From contig JADKKK010000013.1 of NCBI GenBank assembly GCA_016720545.1, forward strand, positions 1 through 64,000: a stretch of 64,000 nt of DNA, given 5' to 3'. This document shows, in pieces, positions 32,469 to 42,940 of this stretch. The notes beneath the pieces were generated by a model, which worked only from the letters and a program-made list of their open reading frames with translations, was not told the origin of the DNA and ran no database searches. Position numbers and translations under genes: made by a program. Source of the DNA: Myxococcales bacterium. Its GTDB lineage: Bacteria; Myxococcota_A; Polyangia; Polyangiales; Polyangiaceae. Within the stretch, counting starts at the first letter, position 1. Every line of letters starts with the position of its first letter.

Positions 32469-32668
32469 GCGCACGGCGGTTCTTTTTTGCGCGAATTTGC
32501 CTACATTGTGGGCCGAAAGGACCCTGGATCGTTCGACCCTCACGCATCGCCAGGAGAGCCTCGATCGGCCGAGCGCGGCGGGCTCCCCGCGGCGAGAACC
32601 CGCGAGATCGGACGTGCCCAAGCGTGGCTCGCTTCCTGCACTCCTGCGTTTAGGAAAGTGAGGTCACC

Positions 32669-33718
32669 GTGTTGAAGCTGCCGCGCACACACGAGGTCGA
32701 GGTCGAGCTGGGCACCAGTGAGCTCGAGATCGTCTCCGACGTGAGCTTGCGCGCCGCCAGCGCCCGGAGCCTCCCGTTCAAGCGCCGGCCCGTACCGCAC
32801 CGCGATTTCTCGTCCCCGCGCGAGACCCCTCGCTTCCCGGCCCCGAGCTTCCCTTCTCCGGTGATCGCCACGCACGCCGCGCCTCGCCGCGCGCCCGCGC
32901 GGATGCCGGCTTCGTACCCGCCCGCCTCGTACCCGCCGCCCCCCTCGTACCCGCCGCCCCCCTCGTACCCGCCGCCCGGCTCGTACTCCTCCGCGCCGCC
33001 GCCCCACGCGTACGTCTCGGCTCCGGCCTCCGCGCCCCCGCCGCCGGTGAACAAGGCCCCCTACGGCGGCTCGAGCTCCGCGCCGCCCCCTCCCACCCCG
33101 TGGGACGCCGCGCGGTCCGGGTACCAGCCCATGTTCGCCCCGTTCGTGCCGGCGCCGCCGAGCTCGCTCGCCGGCGTCGCGGACCGCAGCGACCAACACG
33201 TCGCCGTGGCGCCTCCCAGCGCGCCCCGCGCGTCGGGCTTCGTGTGGGCCGCGACGCTCGTGCTCATGGGCGCGTTCCTTGGGGCGATGTACGGCGTCCA
33301 GCGCCGTCCCGTCGAAGCCGCGGCTCAGGTGCCGACGGTCGCCGCCGCCGTCGGCGCACCCGCCGCCGTCGCACCCGCAGCCGCCACTCCGATCGGCGTG
33401 GCCCCCCTCGCCGCGCCTGCCCAGGTCGTCCCCGTCCCCGTCGCCGCGCCTGCCCAGGTCGCCGTCGCCGCCCCGGCTCCCGCGCCCGTCGCCGTGGCCG
33501 TCGCCGCCCCCACGCCGAAGCCCCGCAGCGCGGCGCACGCGCCGACGCCGAGCCGGCCCTCGCCCCACGCGAGCGTGCTGGCCGTCGCGGTGCCCGCGCC
33601 GAAGGCGCCGCCCCCCGCGAAGCCCGCGCCCGCGAAGGCGTCCTCTCGGTCGGCCGACGAGCGAGAGGCGGAGCAGCTCCTCGCCAAGTCGAAGAGCGCG
33701 ACCGGCGACTCGCTGTAA
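32669..33718 (+). CDS. Pro/Ala-rich single-pass membrane protein
   Basis: No family is recognisable in this 349-residue protein. A basic N-terminal region (about 1-75) leads to a Pro/Tyr/Ser-rich stretch with YPPPPS repeats (about 80-140), then one membrane segment (FVWAATLVLMGAFLGAMYGV, about 191-210) and a long Ala/Pro/Val-rich tail. The layout, a cytoplasmic head, one membrane span and a Pro-rich periplasmic tail, resembles TonB-like or kinase-tail architectures but no TonB C-terminal domain is visible. GTG 32669 is used. The opposite strand also carries long open frames through this region, but they read as Gly/Arg repeats. Confidence 0.6.
   Translation: MLKLPRTHEVEVELGTSELEIVSDVSLRAASARSLPFKRRPVPHRDFSSPRETPRFPAPSFPSPVIATHAAPRRAPARMPASYPPASYPPPPSYPPPPSYPPPGSYSSAPPPHAYVSAPASAPPPPVNKAPYGGSSSAPPPPTPWDAARSGYQPMFAPFVPAPPSSLAGVADRSDQHVAVAPPSAPRASGFVWAATLVLMGAFLGAMYGVQRRPVEAAAQVPTVAAAVGAPAAVAPAAATPIGVAPLAAPAQVVPVPVAAPAQVAVAAPAPAPVAVAVAAPTPKPRSAAHAPTPSRPSPHASVLAVAVPAPKAPPPAKPAPAKASSRSADEREAEQLLAKSKSATGDSL
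32927..32980. repeat. Three 18-bp repeats coding Ser-Tyr-Pro-Pro-Pro-Pro
   Basis: Two exact copies of TCGTACCCGCCGCCCCCC at 32927 and 32945 are followed by a third differing in the last bases. They encode the Pro/Tyr-rich linker of the membrane protein at 32669-33718. Confidence 0.85.
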
Positions 33719-33795
33719 GTCGCACTCGCGCGAGCCGTATGTCGTGAAGTTTCAACGACTTGACGAGCGGCCGCTCGCCGACGTCGAGTCGCGCT

Positions 33796-34737
33796 TCAGC
33801 CGCGCCGCATGGGCGGGAACGCGCGGCGGAACTCGCGCATCGCGTCGCCCTCGGAGACGTCGTGCGTGAAGCCCGTCGCCGCGCGGAAGGCGCGGTCGTC
33901 GGTGACGACGGGGTACTTGATGTGCCCAAGCGCGCCGCGCGAGAGCCGCGGCAGGCCGAAGCGGCCGAGCAGGCTCGTGAAGACGACCTCGGGCACCGGG
34001 AAGGCCTGGCGGCCCGTCTCGCGGATGACCACCGAGAGCGGAAGCGGAGGAGGCCCGGCGACGTTGAACACGCCGCGCGCGCGCGTCTCGAGGGTCGACA
34101 TGAGCGCCTTGACCACGTCGTCCTCGTGCATGAACTGGAACAGCGGATCGTAGCCGAGCACGGTCGGCACGCGCGCGCCGCGCAGGAACGTGGCGAGCGT
34201 GCCGTGGCCGGAGTCGCCCAGCGTGTAGCAGAAGCGAAGCACCGAGGTGGCCAGCGTGGGCTGGCGCCAGAGCATGCTGCCAGCGAAGAGATCGGCGGCC
34301 ACCAGGTCGGCGAGCTCGGGGAAATACGCGAGCGCCATCGGGGGCTCGTCTTCCCCGTGGTAGAGCGGCGAGTCGGGCGCGGCCCCGTAGAACGTGTGGC
34401 GACCGATGAAGACCACGTGCTTCACGCCGTACGCCGCCGAGTGCTCGAAGACGGCGCGAGTGCCCTGCAAGTTGATGCGGTAGCGGTCCTCGCTCTGACG
34501 CAGCAGGTGCGTCACCGTGGCCATGTGAACCACGGCGTCGGGGCGCACGCGGCGGAACACGTCTTCTGCGCCGCGCTTGCGGATGTCGACCTGGTGGACC
34601 TCGAGGCCCTCTTCCCCTTCGCCGATGGCCCCGTAAGGGCGACGATCGATGCCGATGACGTCGTGCCCCGCGCGAAGGAGCCCCCTCGCGAAACGGCGAC
34701 CAATCGCGCCCGTAATGCCAGGAACGAGGACCTTCAC
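33796..34737 (-). CDS. NAD-dependent epimerase/dehydratase family protein
   Basis: The 313-residue protein is an extended SDR: N-terminal NAD motif VLVPGITGAIGRRFARGL, Asp after the second strand (IGIDRRPYG), DAVVHMATVTHLL and a substrate region. The usual Tyr-x3-Lys is not evident; HTFYGAAPDSPLYH occupies the place, so catalysis is uncertain. The GTG start at 34737 overlaps the stop of the acyltransferase gene (GTGA), so both are one operon. Possible roles are modification of a nucleotide sugar or a lipid-linked substrate; the acyltransferase partner favours a lipid link. This is inference. Confidence 0.8.
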   Translation of the reverse strand: MKVLVPGITGAIGRRFARGLLRAGHDVIGIDRRPYGAIGEGEEGLEVHQVDIRKRGAEDVFRRVRPDAVVHMATVTHLLRQSEDRYRINLQGTRAVFEHSAAYGVKHVVFIGRHTFYGAAPDSPLYHGEDEPPMALAYFPELADLVAADLFAGSMLWRQPTLATSVLRFCYTLGDSGHGTLATFLRGARVPTVLGYDPLFQFMHEDDVVKALMSTLETRARGVFNVAGPPPLPLSVVIRETGRQAFPVPEVVFTSLLGRFGLPRLSRGALGHIKYPVVTDDRAFRAATGFTHDVSEGDAMREFRRAFPPMRRG

Positions 34738-35537
34738 GCTGCACCTCCGTGGCGCCGACGACGGCGCCCGTCGTCGATGAGCTGGGCTATCTCGGCCTTC
34801 ACACGCTCGACGTAGCCGGTGATGACCACGTCCTCTTCGGTTCCGGTGCCCTGGAACACCATCGGCTCGCCGTACACGACCTCGAGCTTGACCGGCAGAG
34901 GCAGCGCGAGGCCATAGGGCGTGATCGGCACGTACGGCGCTCCGACGAGCTTCCCCAGGGTCGTCGAGTTCGCGATCGTGGGCACCGCGTCGCCGCCGCC
35001 GAGGAACGCGAGCGGCACGATGGGCGTCTTCGTGCGGAGCGCGAGGCGCATGAAGCCCGTGCCGAACGCCACGAGGCTGTACCGCTCTTTGTAGAGCTTG
35101 GCGGTGCCCCGCGCGCCCTCGGGGAAGATCATGAGGAGCCGCTCGTCCTCCAGGAGGCGGATGGCGTGCTCGGGCAGGCCGGTGAACTGACCGGTGCGGT
35201 TCGACCACTGGGAGGCGAGCGGCACCTGGTTCAGGAACTTCTCGACCATGCCCTGGGCGAGGCGAGGCGGGTTCATCTCGAGCAGCATCGAGGCGATCAC
35301 CATCGCGCCGTCGATGGCGATGCCGCCCGAGTGGTTCCCGATGAGCATCGCCCTCCCGCGCTTCGGGACGTTCTCCACGCCGCGCGCCTCCACAGCGAAG
35401 TAGTGCCGGTAGAGCGGCGCGAGGAGGTTGAAGAACACCTCGAGGTGTCGTTTGGAGATGCCATACGGGTCCACGTCGAACTCGCTCCATGGCAGCTCGA
35501 GGCGGTCCACGCGCTCACGAATCTCGCGATCGAACAT
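34734..35537 (-). CDS. PlsC-like lysophospholipid acyltransferase
   Basis: The 267-residue protein has acyltransferase motifs in order: LIGNHSGGIAIDGAMV (catalytic His with spaced Asp), FPEGARGT (glycerophosphate-binding motif III) and PIVPLAFLGGGDAVP. The His-Asp spacing is longer than the usual HX4D, as in DAGAT-like bacterial acyltransferases. It would add a fatty acyl chain to a lysophospholipid or other hydroxyl lipid at the membrane. ATG 35537 follows a strong GGAGGAGG. The downstream epimerase overlaps by 4 bp. Confidence 0.85.
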   Translation of the reverse strand: MFDREIRERVDRLELPWSEFDVDPYGISKRHLEVFFNLLAPLYRHYFAVEARGVENVPKRGRAMLIGNHSGGIAIDGAMVIASMLLEMNPPRLAQGMVEKFLNQVPLASQWSNRTGQFTGLPEHAIRLLEDERLLMIFPEGARGTAKLYKERYSLVAFGTGFMRLALRTKTPIVPLAFLGGGDAVPTIANSTTLGKLVGAPYVPITPYGLALPLPVKLEVVYGEPMVFQGTGTEEDVVITGYVERVKAEIAQLIDDGRRRRRHGGAA

Positions 35538-35676
35538 GGCGAATCCTCCTCCCTTCGGGCGCCCCGCAGGCCGTTGCATCCTACACGAGGCGGTTGACCT
35601 CGCGGCGCGGAAACGAGTATCGCCCAAGCGGTCGCGCGTCGGCACCGGGCCGCGCGCTGCCCCTTGGAGGCCTCCG

Positions 35677-37827
35677 ATGAAGCTCTCACGACGTCGCTCG
35701 CTCGTCCCCCCGTTGGTTCCGAGCGCCGCGGGGCGCACGGCGCTGGCCTCGCTGGCCTCGCTGGCCTCGCTGGCCTCGCTGGCCTCGCTGGCCTCGCTGG
35801 CCGGCTGCGGAGAGCCCGCGGCGCCGCCGCCGGTGACGCCTCCGTCGCGGCCGTCGATCACCGCGTCTGCGCCGCCTGCACCTACGCCGCCGCCCGCGCC
35901 GCCGCCCCCGACCACGGGCGTGCCCCGCAAGGACTGGAACCGCCTCGCCGTCGAGCTGAACCTACCGCTCTACTGGTCGCTCGACGCCGACAACGACGGC
36001 GCCCTCGGCCCGAGCGAGCTCTCCGTGTTGTGGAGCGCACCCAAGGGCACGTCGCTCGCCACGTACATCGACGGGCGCGGCGCGTTCACCCCAGCCTTCC
36101 ACGAGGTCCACGCGAAGATCGTCGCGCGGCACGGGGGCGATCTCGGCAAGCCCCCGGCGACTCCGGCGGAGATCGCCCGCCGCGCCGCCGTGGTCAAAGA
36201 GCTCGCCCAGGGGCGCGCCACGCTCGTGCTCACCGACCTGTCCGGGGTGAGCCCGGGCGAGGCCTCATTCGTCGATCATCTGCTCGCCGCGGTCGAGGTG
36301 ATCGAGCGCCTCTACCAGACGCAGATGGGAACCTACGGTCAGCGCGCGCAGGTGCCCGAGGGCGATACGGCGAGCCAGGCGCTCTTCTTCCGCAACCAGG
36401 GCCCGCGCTGCGAGGCCCCGGCGACGCAGAACGACCCGGCGTGCTCGGCGCTGCCCGGCGGCGCGATGGCGAAGACCTCGGGCCTCTACCCCGCGAGCGA
36501 GCTCACCAAGCCGAAGTTCTGCGACGCCCTCGCCAAGGCCGACAAGGCGCTGGTCGATCCGTTCACCGTCGTCGTCGCGGGCGACGGAGGCGCGCTCAAG
36601 GCCGTGCCGTATCACCAGCATTTTTCGAATGATTTTAAGATTATATCTCGAGAGCTCCGCGCCGCGTCGGCGGCGCTTGGGGCCGAGGAGGCGAGCCTGC
36701 GCGCCTACCTCGACGCCCAGGCGAAGGCCTTCGACGACGGCTCGTGGTTCACCGCCGACGAGGCCTGGGCCAAGATGGGGGTGAAGAACTCGCGCTACTA
36801 CCTGCGCATCGCGCCGGACGAGGTATACGCCGAGCCGTGCAGCACGAAGGCCCTCTTCCACGTGAGCTTCGGGCTCATCAACAAAAAGTCGATCGCCTGG
36901 CAGGACAAGCTCGATCCGCTCAAGACCGAGATGGAGAACGCCCTCGCCGCCCTCGCCGGGCGCCCGTACAAGGCGCGCGCCGTGTCGTTCAAGCTGCCCG
37001 ACTTCGTCGACATCGCGCTGAACGCCGGCGACTCGCGCAACCCCTTCGGCGCCACCATCGGGCAGTCGCTGCCGAACTTCGGGCCCGTCGCCAACGAGGG
37101 GCGCGGTCGCACGGTCGCGATGACCAACTTCTACACCGACCCGGACAGCGTCGCGGCGCAGCGCGCCGTGGCGGAGTCGCTGTTCTGCAAGTCGGTGACG
37201 CCCACGTACACCACCGACCCCGAGCCGCAGCTCATGAGCACGGTGCTCCACGAGGCCGCCCACAACCTCGGCCCGGCGCACCAATACAAGGTGAACGGCA
37301 AGATCGACCGCGACCAGTTCGGCGGTCCGCTCGCCAGCACGCTCGAGGAGCTGAAGGCGCAGAGCGCGGCCCTCTACTTCACAGACTGGCTCGTCACGAA
37401 GGGCAAGATCACCCGCGCGGAGGCCGATCGCGCGCACGTCCGCGACATCGCCTGGGCCTTCGGCCACATCTCGCGCGGCATGTACACGGACGACGGGCAC
37501 CCCAAGAACTACAGCCAGCTCGCGGCCATCCAGCTCGGCGTCCTCATGAGCAAGAAGGCGGTCACCTGGAACCCCGCCGAGCCCGCGGCAAACGGCAAAG
37601 ACACCGGCTGTTTCTCCATCGATCTCAAGAAGTTCCCCGACGCCGCGCTCGCCCTCATGCGCGAAGTGGCGGGCGTGAAGGCCCGGGGCGACAAGGCCGC
37701 GGGAGAGCGCCTCGTGCGTCAGCACGCCGGGCCGTTCCGCGGCCCCGCGATCCCGCTCCACGCCATCATCGCGGAGCGCGCCCTGCGCGAGCCGAAGCCG
37801 AGCTTCGTCTACTCGCTGAGGCGCTGA
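35677..37827 (+). CDS. M49-like zinc metallopeptidase lipoprotein with EF-hand
   Basis: The 716-residue precursor has a lipoprotein signal made of six LAS triplets before the lipobox (SLAGC, Cys44), then a Pro-rich linker and a canonical EF-hand loop (DADNDGALGPSE, 103-114). The catalytic region has HEAAH at 525-529 and LEELKAQSAALYF about 30 residues later, the second-motif glutamates at 557-558. This pattern resembles dipeptidyl peptidase III (family M49; HExxxH plus EExRAE), but with HExxH. As an envelope lipoprotein it would trim peptides outside the cytoplasm; calcium could tune it. Codons near 36610-36650 are unusually AT-rich. Confidence 0.75.
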   Translation: MKLSRRRSLVPPLVPSAAGRTALASLASLASLASLASLASLAGCGEPAAPPPVTPPSRPSITASAPPAPTPPPAPPPPTTGVPRKDWNRLAVELNLPLYWSLDADNDGALGPSELSVLWSAPKGTSLATYIDGRGAFTPAFHEVHAKIVARHGGDLGKPPATPAEIARRAAVVKELAQGRATLVLTDLSGVSPGEASFVDHLLAAVEVIERLYQTQMGTYGQRAQVPEGDTASQALFFRNQGPRCEAPATQNDPACSALPGGAMAKTSGLYPASELTKPKFCDALAKADKALVDPFTVVVAGDGGALKAVPYHQHFSNDFKIISRELRAASAALGAEEASLRAYLDAQAKAFDDGSWFTADEAWAKMGVKNSRYYLRIAPDEVYAEPCSTKALFHVSFGLINKKSIAWQDKLDPLKTEMENALAALAGRPYKARAVSFKLPDFVDIALNAGDSRNPFGATIGQSLPNFGPVANEGRGRTVAMTNFYTDPDSVAAQRAVAESLFCKSVTPTYTTDPEPQLMSTVLHEAAHNLGPAHQYKVNGKIDRDQFGGPLASTLEELKAQSAALYFTDWLVTKGKITRAEADRAHVRDIAWAFGHISRGMYTDDGHPKNYSQLAAIQLGVLMSKKAVTWNPAEPAANGKDTGCFSIDLKKFPDAALALMREVAGVKARGDKAAGERLVRQHAGPFRGPAIPLHAIIAERALREPKPSFVYSLRR
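35743..35802. repeat. Six 9-bp tandem repeats encoding the peptidase signal core
   Basis: CTGGCCTCG repeats six times exactly (35743-35796), followed by a partial copy. The repeats encode Leu-Ala-Ser triplets forming the whole hydrophobic core before the lipobox. Copy-number change would keep frame and alter signal length. Confidence 0.95.
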
Positions 37828-37902
37828 GCGCTCACGCTGCGATCGGCGGCGAAGTGCACACTCCCCGCGCTTCGCGGAGCGGTTCTTGGGTAGACTCTCC
37901 CC

Positions 37903-38805
37903 ATGCGTGCCGTGAAGCTCTTCGCCCCGATCGTCCTCGCGACCAGCGCGCTCGGCTGCGCCGCGATCCCCGTTCATATGCACACCGAGACCACGATGGT
38001 GGGCGCCGACGGAAAGCTCGAGCACACGAGCCGCGACTGGGAGGGCACGCTCGACCAGCTCCCGGGTGAGCTCGCGAGGGCCGGCGCAGAACTGGGACAC
38101 CTCACGACCAAGCTCGCCAAGCAGCTCACCGACGTGCCCCCACCCGGCAAGGTGAAGCTCCGCGACCTCGGGCCCGGGCTCGAGCGCTTCGAGGCCAGCG
38201 CCGACACGAACTTCCTCCTGGGCGCCAAGACCGAGAGCGGCGAGAAGGAGGATTTCGAGTACGTGCGGCTCGGGGTGGAGTCGTACGACGAGTTCTTCCG
38301 CACCGCCCAGGAGCTCCACGCGCTCACCTGGCAGGCCACCCAGACGACCTCTCACATGCGGCAGTTCGCGGGACGCGCCACGAAGGAGAAGCTCTCGCCG
38401 GGGGCCGATCTGAAAGCGGCCGTCTCGAAGGCGAGCGGAATGAACCCGCAGGCCAAGACCAAGCTCACGGGCCTCGCCGACATGAGCGTCGTCCTCGGTA
38501 CGCTGGTCCCCCAGATGGCGGCGAAGTCCGCCAGCCTCGTCACCGCCGGCGAGAAGCTCGTGGCCGGTGCGCCGGCTTCGCTCACGAACCCGAAGGTCGT
38601 GACCCATCTCGGCCTCGTGAAGAAAGGCCTCCTCGCGAGCATCTCGGTCGTCCGGGAGTCCGGCGCGGCCATGGTCGGGCTCGGGGCCGACCTCGCGCCG
38701 TTCTCGAAGTCCGCCTCGCTCTCGCCCGAGTGGGACCCGCTGTCGAGGCCCTCCGTAGGCACCGCACCGCAGGAGCTCGCGCTTTTTCCCGGGCTCACGC
38801 GCTAG
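37903..38805 (+). CDS. Uncharacterised lipoprotein
   Basis: The 300-residue precursor has a lipoprotein signal (IVLATSALGCAA). The mature protein is mainly helical with repeated short helices (LARAGAELGHLTTKLAKQLT; MAAKSASLVTAGEKLVA; KKGLLASISVVRESGAAMV), giving a coiled-coil or helical-bundle impression. I know no family. ATG 37903 is used, with no obvious Shine-Dalgarno. It follows the metallopeptidase after 75 bp on the same strand and may be co-expressed. Confidence 0.65.
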   Translation: MRAVKLFAPIVLATSALGCAAIPVHMHTETTMVGADGKLEHTSRDWEGTLDQLPGELARAGAELGHLTTKLAKQLTDVPPPGKVKLRDLGPGLERFEASADTNFLLGAKTESGEKEDFEYVRLGVESYDEFFRTAQELHALTWQATQTTSHMRQFAGRATKEKLSPGADLKAAVSKASGMNPQAKTKLTGLADMSVVLGTLVPQMAAKSASLVTAGEKLVAGAPASLTNPKVVTHLGLVKKGLLASISVVRESGAAMVGLGADLAPFSKSASLSPEWDPLSRPSVGTAPQELALFPGLTR

Positions 38806-39010
38806 AGCTCACGCGCGACCTCAGAAAAAATCGTCGCGGCCGGGGAAGGCCCGCGGCGCGGTGGCGTAGGACATGCCGCGAGGGCCCGAGTGGGGGCCGG
38901 ACCGCGAGCGTGAGACCACCGCGCCAGCCGCTTAGCCGAGGGGCGGGCGGAGGAGGTCTCGCGGCTGCGAGCCGGTCCCCACTCGGCCCTTCGAGCTTGC
39001 CCGTGGAGCC

Positions 39011-39757
39011 GTGCTACTCCTCAGGCCCGTGTCCCCCACGCCTCCGTACCCGCCCGTCGAGCCGGAGCGAACCGCCATCGCGTTCCCGGATCCCCGCCGG
39101 CTGGGGCGACGCGAGGTCGCAGCGATAGGCGAAGACTTTCGACCATTTACGGTGTTGCACGCGTACCGGAGCGGCGTGTTTCCGTGGCCGCACACCTCCC
39201 CCACCGGCGATCCGATGGTGCTCTGGTTCTCGCCGAACCCTCGCGCGATTTTCCCGCTCGACCGTCCGCCGCACTGGTCGCGGAGCCTGCGCCGAACCCT
39301 CCGCCACCACCCTTACTTGGTGACACTGGACGAGGCCTTCCGGGAGACGATCGGCGCGTGCGGCGAGACCCGCGCCGAGACCGGCACCTGGATCACCCCG
39401 GCGCTCCTCGAGGGCTACGTGCGCCTCCACGAGCTCGGCTGGGCCCATAGCGTCGAGGTATGGGACACGCGCGTGACGCCGCGGCGGCTCGTGGGAGGCA
39501 TTTACGGCATCGCGATCGGGGGCGCGTTCGCCGGCGAGTCGATGTTCCACCGGGAGACCGACTGCTCCAAGCTCGCGTTCGCCAGCCTGGTAGAGCTGCT
39601 CCGCGCCGGCGGATTCACGCTGTTCGACGTGCAAGTCATGAACCCCCACCTCGCGTCGCTCGGCTGCGAGGAGATCCCCCGCAGCACGTACCTCGACCGG
39701 CTCGCCATGGCGCGCGAGCAGACAGCCAAGCTCGCCGGGCCCTTGCCGCGCACGTAG
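39011..39757 (+). CDS. aat: Leucyl/phenylalanyl-tRNA-protein transferase
   Basis: Aat adds Leu or Phe from charged tRNA to N-terminal Arg or Lys of proteins, marking them for ClpS-ClpAP degradation (N-degron pathway). Family motifs are clear: LHAYRSGVFPWPH, LWFSPNPRAIFPL, TWITPALLEGYVRLHELGWA then HSVEVWD, and GGAFAGESMFHRETDCSKLA. The 248-residue length is normal. GTG 39011 is used; a second GTG six codons on is possible. No clp genes are nearby. Confidence 0.95.
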   Translation: MLLLRPVSPTPPYPPVEPERTAIAFPDPRRLGRREVAAIGEDFRPFTVLHAYRSGVFPWPHTSPTGDPMVLWFSPNPRAIFPLDRPPHWSRSLRRTLRHHPYLVTLDEAFRETIGACGETRAETGTWITPALLEGYVRLHELGWAHSVEVWDTRVTPRRLVGGIYGIAIGGAFAGESMFHRETDCSKLAFASLVELLRAGGFTLFDVQVMNPHLASLGCEEIPRSTYLDRLAMAREQTAKLAGPLPRT

Positions 39758-40048
39758 CCACGCCCTGGCGCCCTCCGCGTCACAGTTTCGTGCGGCCGCG
39801 CGATGGAGGCGAACGTACGCGGCGTTTCGTGCATCGGAGCGAGCACGGGCGCGCTCGAGGCAGGCCGAGGTCGTGCGCACGATTCCGGGAAGGTTCGGCA
39901 GATCGAGCGCGTTGTTCAAACGTGGTTATGGTCCGAAGCGGTCTTGGCGTCCTGGCCTCTCCGCACGATTGGCCCAAGATGGGTGGGCGGCCCCGGGTTC
40001 TCTCTCGCAAGACCCGGGCACCTCCCCGCTCGCTCGTGGAGTAACGAC

Positions 40049-41335
<1,287 letters not shown>

Positions 41336-41388
41336 GGCCGGGCGCGGGCGGGCGCGGGGCGGGCGCCAGTGCGTGCTAGAATGGGCGC

Positions 41389-41700
41389 ATGCAGCGGCGC
41401 ACACGCATCGAGACCACGCTGACCCAGGCGTTCGGCCCGACCCACCTCGAGGTCATCGACGAGAGCCACAACCACGCCGTGAAGCCGGGCGCCGAGTCCC
41501 ACTTCAAGGTGGTGGTCGTGGCGCCCGCGTTCGCGGCCAAGAGCGGCGTCCAGCGCCACCAGCTCGTGTACGGCGCGCTCAAAGCAGAGCTCCAGAGCGG
41601 CCTCCACGCGCTCACCATCACCGCGCGTACACCCGCGGAGTGGTCCGCGAGCCCCATCGCGCTCGCGTCGCCGCCCTGCGCCGGCGCGACGAAGGAGTGA
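41389..41700 (+). CDS. bolA: BolA-family protein
   Basis: BolA proteins partner with monothiol glutaredoxins in iron-sulfur handling and can affect cell shape. The 103-residue protein has the family core LEVIDESHNHAVKPGAESHF followed by KVVVVAPAF, then RHQLVYGALKAELQSGLHAL, and ends with a short Ala/Pro/Cys tail (ASPPCAGA). The conserved His in RHQLVY is present. It sits 53 bp after the sigma factor gene on the same strand. No glutaredoxin gene is in the window. Confidence 0.93.
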   Translation: MQRRTRIETTLTQAFGPTHLEVIDESHNHAVKPGAESHFKVVVVAPAFAAKSGVQRHQLVYGALKAELQSGLHALTITARTPAEWSASPIALASPPCAGATKE

Positions 41701-41731
41701 GTCGCCGGCCAGGTTTTCTCTTTAACTTCAG

Positions 41732-42508
41732 CTAATTAGCCGCGTTTGGCGTGGAGTTGGCCGAGCGAAAATCGGCCTGGTTGTTGTTCGTGTCGGCGCC
41801 GTTCGGCACGCGCTGCACCGACTTGCCCGTGCCGCCAGGGCTCGGCGCTGGGTTGGACTCCGTGAGCACGCGGTTGCCCGCCGCGATGGTGCCGTAGCCG
41901 ACCGCGTCGACCTTGTCGTCGAGCTTGTCGAACAGCCCTACCTGACCGTCGTCGGCGGCGAGCTTGCCGGCCGAGTAGGTCGCGTTCTTCGCCCCGGAGA
42001 AGGACGTGTGCGCCACGACGAAGTAGCCACCGGACAGCAACTTGTGGCTGGAGAGGCCGGTGAAGAAGGTGGAGGGCGTGTTGCCGCTGACCGCGCTGTA
42101 CTTGAGCGACCAGCCCTCGAGGAGCACCTCGCAGGGCGTAGGGTTGAAGAGCTCCACGAACTCGTTGTCCGCGGCCGTCCCCTCGGTCTGGACTTCGTTG
42201 ATGACGATCTTGTTCGTGCAGCCACCGGCGTCCGGCGGCGGGCCCGTATCGACCGGGAGCACCACGTCCGGAGGCGGCGCGACTACGTCCTTCACCGCGG
42301 CGTCGACGCGGGCGTCGGGCAGCGCGCCCGTGTCCGTGCCGGTGCCCGCCTCCGTGGGGACCGCGCCGTCAACCTCGCTGGGGCCGTCGGGAGGAGAGTC
42401 GTCCACGATACCCACGGCGCAGCCCGCGACCGAGACGACCCCTGCGAAGGCGGCTACGCCTGCTCTTGCCCAGACAGCGAGGGGGCGTTCGCCCGGAAAA
42501 CCACGCAT
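41732..42508 (-). CDS. Lamin-tail-domain (LTD) lipoprotein
   Basis: The 258-residue precursor has a lipoprotein signal (FAGVVSVAGCAVG), an Asp/Pro/Thr-rich linker typical of this genome (about 35-105), and a C-terminal LTD beta-sandwich: IVINEVQTEGTAADNEFVEL, then FNPTPCEVLLEGWSLKYS, and the closing GKSVQRVPNGADTNNNQADF. LTD domains occur in many secreted bacterial proteins, where they probably bind other proteins or nucleic acid. ATG 42508 is used. A possible small gene lies 25 bp upstream. Confidence 0.82.
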   Translation of the reverse strand: MRGFPGERPLAVWARAGVAAFAGVVSVAGCAVGIVDDSPPDGPSEVDGAVPTEAGTGTDTGALPDARVDAAVKDVVAPPPDVVLPVDTGPPPDAGGCTNKIVINEVQTEGTAADNEFVELFNPTPCEVLLEGWSLKYSAVSGNTPSTFFTGLSSHKLLSGGYFVVAHTSFSGAKNATYSAGKLAADDGQVGLFDKLDDKVDAVGYGTIAAGNRVLTESNPAPSPGGTGKSVQRVPNGADTNNNQADFRSANSTPNAAN

Positions 42509-42533
42509 GGGGCCTCTGTAGCAGGGCTCGCGC

Positions 42534-42707
42534 TCAGTGGCGAGCGGCGCGGGTGCGGGTGGCTTCCCACCGAAGGATGTCACGCAGCGCGTCGGTGAAC
42601 GCGAGGTGCAAGCCTCGCCGATCGAGATCGCCCCCGGGTTCGGCGGTGCCTCCGCGCCGCTCGCGCGAGCCCTCGCCGGTCGCGGGGTCTTGGTTGGTGC
42701 GCATCAT
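42534..42707 (-). CDS. Possible small basic protein
   Basis: An open frame of 57 codons starts MMRTNQDPATGEGSRE and ends ALRDILRWEATRTRAARH. The C-terminal half reads like a short amphipathic helix, and AAGGA lies about eleven bases upstream of the ATG. It sits 25 bp upstream of the LTD lipoprotein gene on the same strand, inside a 432-bp stretch with no other credible gene; the remainder to 42940 shows nothing I can support. Evidence is thin, and it may be leader sequence instead. Confidence 0.3.
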   Translation of the reverse strand: MMRTNQDPATGEGSRERRGGTAEPGGDLDRRGLHLAFTDALRDILRWEATRTRAARH

Positions 42708-42940
42708 GGGTCAGGGATCCTTGTGTGGAATCGTCAGGTGCAGCCTCAGCGAGAGGCATCTTCCCTCAAGAACAACGAGCTTCAAGGAGTATTTCGGCCG
42801 GGGGGTCGTTTTAGGGCGGGGATGTCGTACCTGCCGCGCCAGCTCACGGCGGACCGCCTCGGCGCGCGCGAGAGGAGAGCATGCCGCGCGCGGCGGCGGC
42901 GAGCTCGGGCCGCGTCTTGGGCGACGATTGGGCCGCTGAT

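Noticed and set aside
38806..39010. A short minus-strand frame ending ATAPRAFPGRDDFF
   Set aside because: Only about 17-32 codons, no ribosome site and no conserved feature.
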